This document shows, in pieces, positions 62,278-64,000 of a stretch of 64,000 nt of DNA. Under the pieces are notes generated by a model. The model was not told the origin of the DNA. It saw only the letters and a list, made by a program, of their open reading frames with translations, and made no database searches. Numbering within the stretch: position 1 is the first letter of the stretch; every line of letters begins with the position of its first letter. The DNA lies in the NCBI RefSeq assembly GCF_001437355.1, contig NZ_JQBM01000005.1, positions 1-64,000 on the forward strand, in the 5' to 3' direction. A program made the position numbers and the translations under genes. This DNA is from Weissella viridescens (GTDB taxonomy: Bacteria > Bacillota > Bacilli > Lactobacillales > Lactobacillaceae).

Positions 62278-63435
62278 TTATACATACTTCTTATAAATTT
62301 CGAGCATCGCTGCATCCACAGATGAAGCGTCAAACTGCATGAGTTCAGCGCGATGTTTCTCTAAATCAGGCTTTCTTTGATTTCGGTATACCTGTTCAAT
62401 CGACTGAGCAATTGCATCAACATCAGTCACGTCAACTAGCAACCCTAAATCTTCAGAGGTGAGATAATCCGCCATTCCCGTATTTTGAGATCCAATCACA
62501 TAGTTACCATCGACCAGTGACTCAAGACCACCTAAGCCAAGCCCCTCTCTTAATGAAGGGAAAACATTCAAATCAGCGGCATAATGAATATTGGTAATAT
62601 CAGAACGGTAACCCAAAAATTGAACTTGTGATTCTAATCCCAACTCTGCAACCTTTGCTTCAAGCATAGCCAAATTTGGTCCCACACCTGCTATCAACAA
62701 TTGTAATTGTGGATTATCCAGTTTAGCCATGGCTTCTAGGACCACAATTTGATTTTTATTGTCATTGAGTTCACCAATTGTGGTTAACACATAATCAGAA
62801 TCAGATAGTCCTAATTCAGTACGGATTTCCGTACGGATTGCTTGTTTTTGGACAGCAGAAACTGCCAAAGCACCTGCAACATCAATCCCAACGCCCGCAA
62901 TATAATCGACTGTCGGCTTTTTAAAATTTTTCTTTGCCAAACGATAATCACGATGGTTAATGGTAATCAATTCATTAGTCCAGTAACTAAAAGCTTTTTC
63001 TACTGGATAAAATACCCAGTTTTTCTTAGGACCCCCACTAAAGAATTGGAAGCCGTGTGCTGTATACAATGCAGGAACTTTGAACTTATGAGCAACATAG
63101 CGCCCAATTATACCACCAAGTGGTGAGTGACAATGCACGAATGCCCAATCACTACTTGGACCGTCATTGAAGACCTGCTTTAACGCCTTGGCTGATGCCC
63201 GATTTCCCTTAATACTGCCAATCCCACGTTCAAAGGGAATTTGATGGATAACAGCGCCAATCTCATCAAGCCAATTAAGTAACTTATTTGTCTCATCCTC
63301 ATCCATAGAACCATAATCGATAAAATCACTGGCAACATGGACTTCCATGCCTAATGATTGTGTCATCAAAATGTTTCGAATATTGAATTGTTGAATCATA
63401 TTCGCTTTAGCAGCGATAAAAAGCACTTTTTTCAT
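62278..63435 (-). CDS. Exopolysaccharide glycosyltransferase, GT4 family (EpsD/EpsF-like)
   Basis: A 385-residue GT4 enzyme. The N-domain has HCHSPLGGIIGRYVA near 110-124 and LYTAHGFQFFSGGP near 137-150, typical of capsular and exopolysaccharide enzymes; the C-domain has GELNDNKNQ, AGVGPN and FPSLREGLGLGGLES donor-site motifs. It should transfer a sugar to a lipid-linked repeat unit; acceptor and donor are unknown. It lies 10 nt after a pyruvyl-transferase gene. Confidence 0.9.
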   Translation of the reverse strand: MKKVLFIAAKANMIQQFNIRNILMTQSLGMEVHVASDFIDYGSMDEDETNKLLNWLDEIGAVIHQIPFERGIGSIKGNRASAKALKQVFNDGPSSDWAFVHCHSPLGGIIGRYVAHKFKVPALYTAHGFQFFSGGPKKNWVFYPVEKAFSYWTNELITINHRDYRLAKKNFKKPTVDYIAGVGIDVAGALAVSAVQKQAIRTEIRTELGLSDSDYVLTTIGELNDNKNQIVVLEAMAKLDNPQLQLLIAGVGPNLAMLEAKVAELGLESQVQFLGYRSDITNIHYAADLNVFPSLREGLGLGGLESLVDGNYVIGSQNTGMADYLTSEDLGLLVDVTDVDAIAQSIEQVYRNQRKPDLEKHRAELMQFDASSVDAAMLEIYKKYV

Positions 63436-63445
63436 GTACAGCTCC

Positions 63446-64000
63446 CTATTTCATGTCTGATGTTTGGACAAGGTGAGTAATCGTATCAAGTAATGGCTTG
63501 TATTTGGCACCGACATCAAATTCAGGCACAGCTCCATCAATAATCGTATCAAAGGCTTGTTTAACCTCAGCAACCACATCCTGATTTTGGTCACTTTGTT
63601 CAAAGAAGCGGATATTTTGATAATCAGATAACCAATCATTATATTCGTTTTTAACCTTAGAGTTGTAATTATCAAAAACAATTGCGGGTGTTCCGGTAAT
63701 CACAGAAAAAATCATACCATGTAGGCGATCCGTGACAACTAAACTAGCTGATTGGAATTCTGCAATCTTCTTTTGTACAGCCGCATCACGAGTAAACTTA
63801 TCTAAAGCAACACCGATATCAGTATCGGTATCTTTAACCACATATCCTTCATTTTCGATATGTTGGCGCAATTGTTCCACTAATGTATCATCCAATTCTT
63901 TCTCTACATCAGCACGCAAAGCAAATAGCACGCCACTCTTTTGTGCGTCAACACGTTCATTCAATGACAGCACAATATCCGGCACCAATTGAATGTTGTT
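63446..64000 (-). CDS. Polysaccharide pyruvyl transferase family protein, partial
   Basis: The 5' end is beyond the right edge; the frame stays open to base 64000 and the TTG at 63988 is not a likely start. The visible 184 residues include SDRL-type VTDRLHGMIFSVITGTPAIVF (in parts: VTDRLHGMIFSVI and TGTPAIVFDN), the hallmark of PF04230. Such enzymes add ketal pyruvate to exopolysaccharide sugars. It points to an exopolysaccharide cluster upstream. Confidence 0.88.
   Translation of the reverse strand, partial: NNIQLVPDIVLSLNERVDAQKSGVLFALRADVEKELDDTLVEQLRQHIENEGYVVKDTDTDIGVALDKFTRDAAVQKKIAEFQSASLVVTDRLHGMIFSVITGTPAIVFDNYNSKVKNEYNDWLSDYQNIRFFEQSDQNQDVVAEVKQAFDTIIDGAVPEFDVGAKYKPLLDTITHLVQTSDMK

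Noticed and set aside
62177-62333. N-terminal extension of the diacetyl reductase
   Set aside because: It crosses the terminator of the upstream gene, does not resemble the SDR family, and a ribosome site precedes the internal ATG.

Overview
The window reads as a chromosomal segment of an obligately heterofermentative lactic acid bacterium of the Weissella/Leuconostoc group (family-level inference from protein sequences, gene order and moderate GC; species not determined). About 65 genes are visible, and all but four lie on the minus strand. Those four (39259, 48854, 59138, 60705) are small isolated units. The window is almost entirely housekeeping core. I see no insertion sequence, prophage, CRISPR array, tRNA gene or integrase.

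Layout. 1-240: a tandem-promoter region firing leftwards off the edge, probably the leader of an rRNA operon. 272-5765: a glycolipid-anchor/lipoteichoic acid block (two diacylglycerol glycosyltransferases, a flippase-like protein, LtaS). 5893-13970: a PyrR-attenuated pyrimidine operon pyrB-C-carA-B-pyrF-E, without pyrD or pyrK. 14004-22106: tsaE-GNAT-exonuclease-murB-antiporter-cdaA-cdaR-glmM, which joins c-di-AMP synthesis to cell-wall precursor supply. 22205-34400: pta, ung, a GlnR-box glutamine transporter, secG-rnr-smpB, eno, tpiA and ptsHI. 34209-38767: trxB, galU, gpsA, hprK and a YvlD-like membrane protein. 38837-39067: a free-standing structured RNA gene. 39259-45205: an orphan gene, an aquaglyceroporin, a cyclophilin and potABCD. 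45385-48537: fusA-rpsG-rpsL. 48854: a very short prepilin peptidase. 49285-50868: infC-rpmI-rplT behind an attenuating leader. 50871-53890: nusB, an Asp23 protein, efp and pgi. 54062-62177: a CcpA-site sugar permease, a type IA topoisomerase, a mechanosensitive channel, a guanidinium-type SMR exporter with a structured leader, glutathione peroxidase, Tag, a HAD phosphatase and a diacetyl/acetoin reductase. 62278-64000: the edge of an exopolysaccharide cluster.

Regulation can be read directly in several places. Three catabolite-responsive elements overlap the -35 boxes of ptsHI, pta and the sugar permease. HPr, enzyme I and HPr kinase, which drive CcpA, are encoded in the same window. A perfect GlnR box precedes glnPH-glnQ, a PyrR loop and terminator precede pyrB, and an L20-type attenuator precedes infC, which starts on AUA.

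The most unusual items are: ribosomal protein L20 with a 68-residue tail ending in a HeH/SAP-like motif; the ~230-nt RNA at 38837-39067; the terminator-bearing leader of the SMR exporter, whose riboswitch class I do not recognise; a probable leaderless tsaE; a 129-residue ComC; and a TpiA with an altered loop 6. No large undescribed multigene system is evident.
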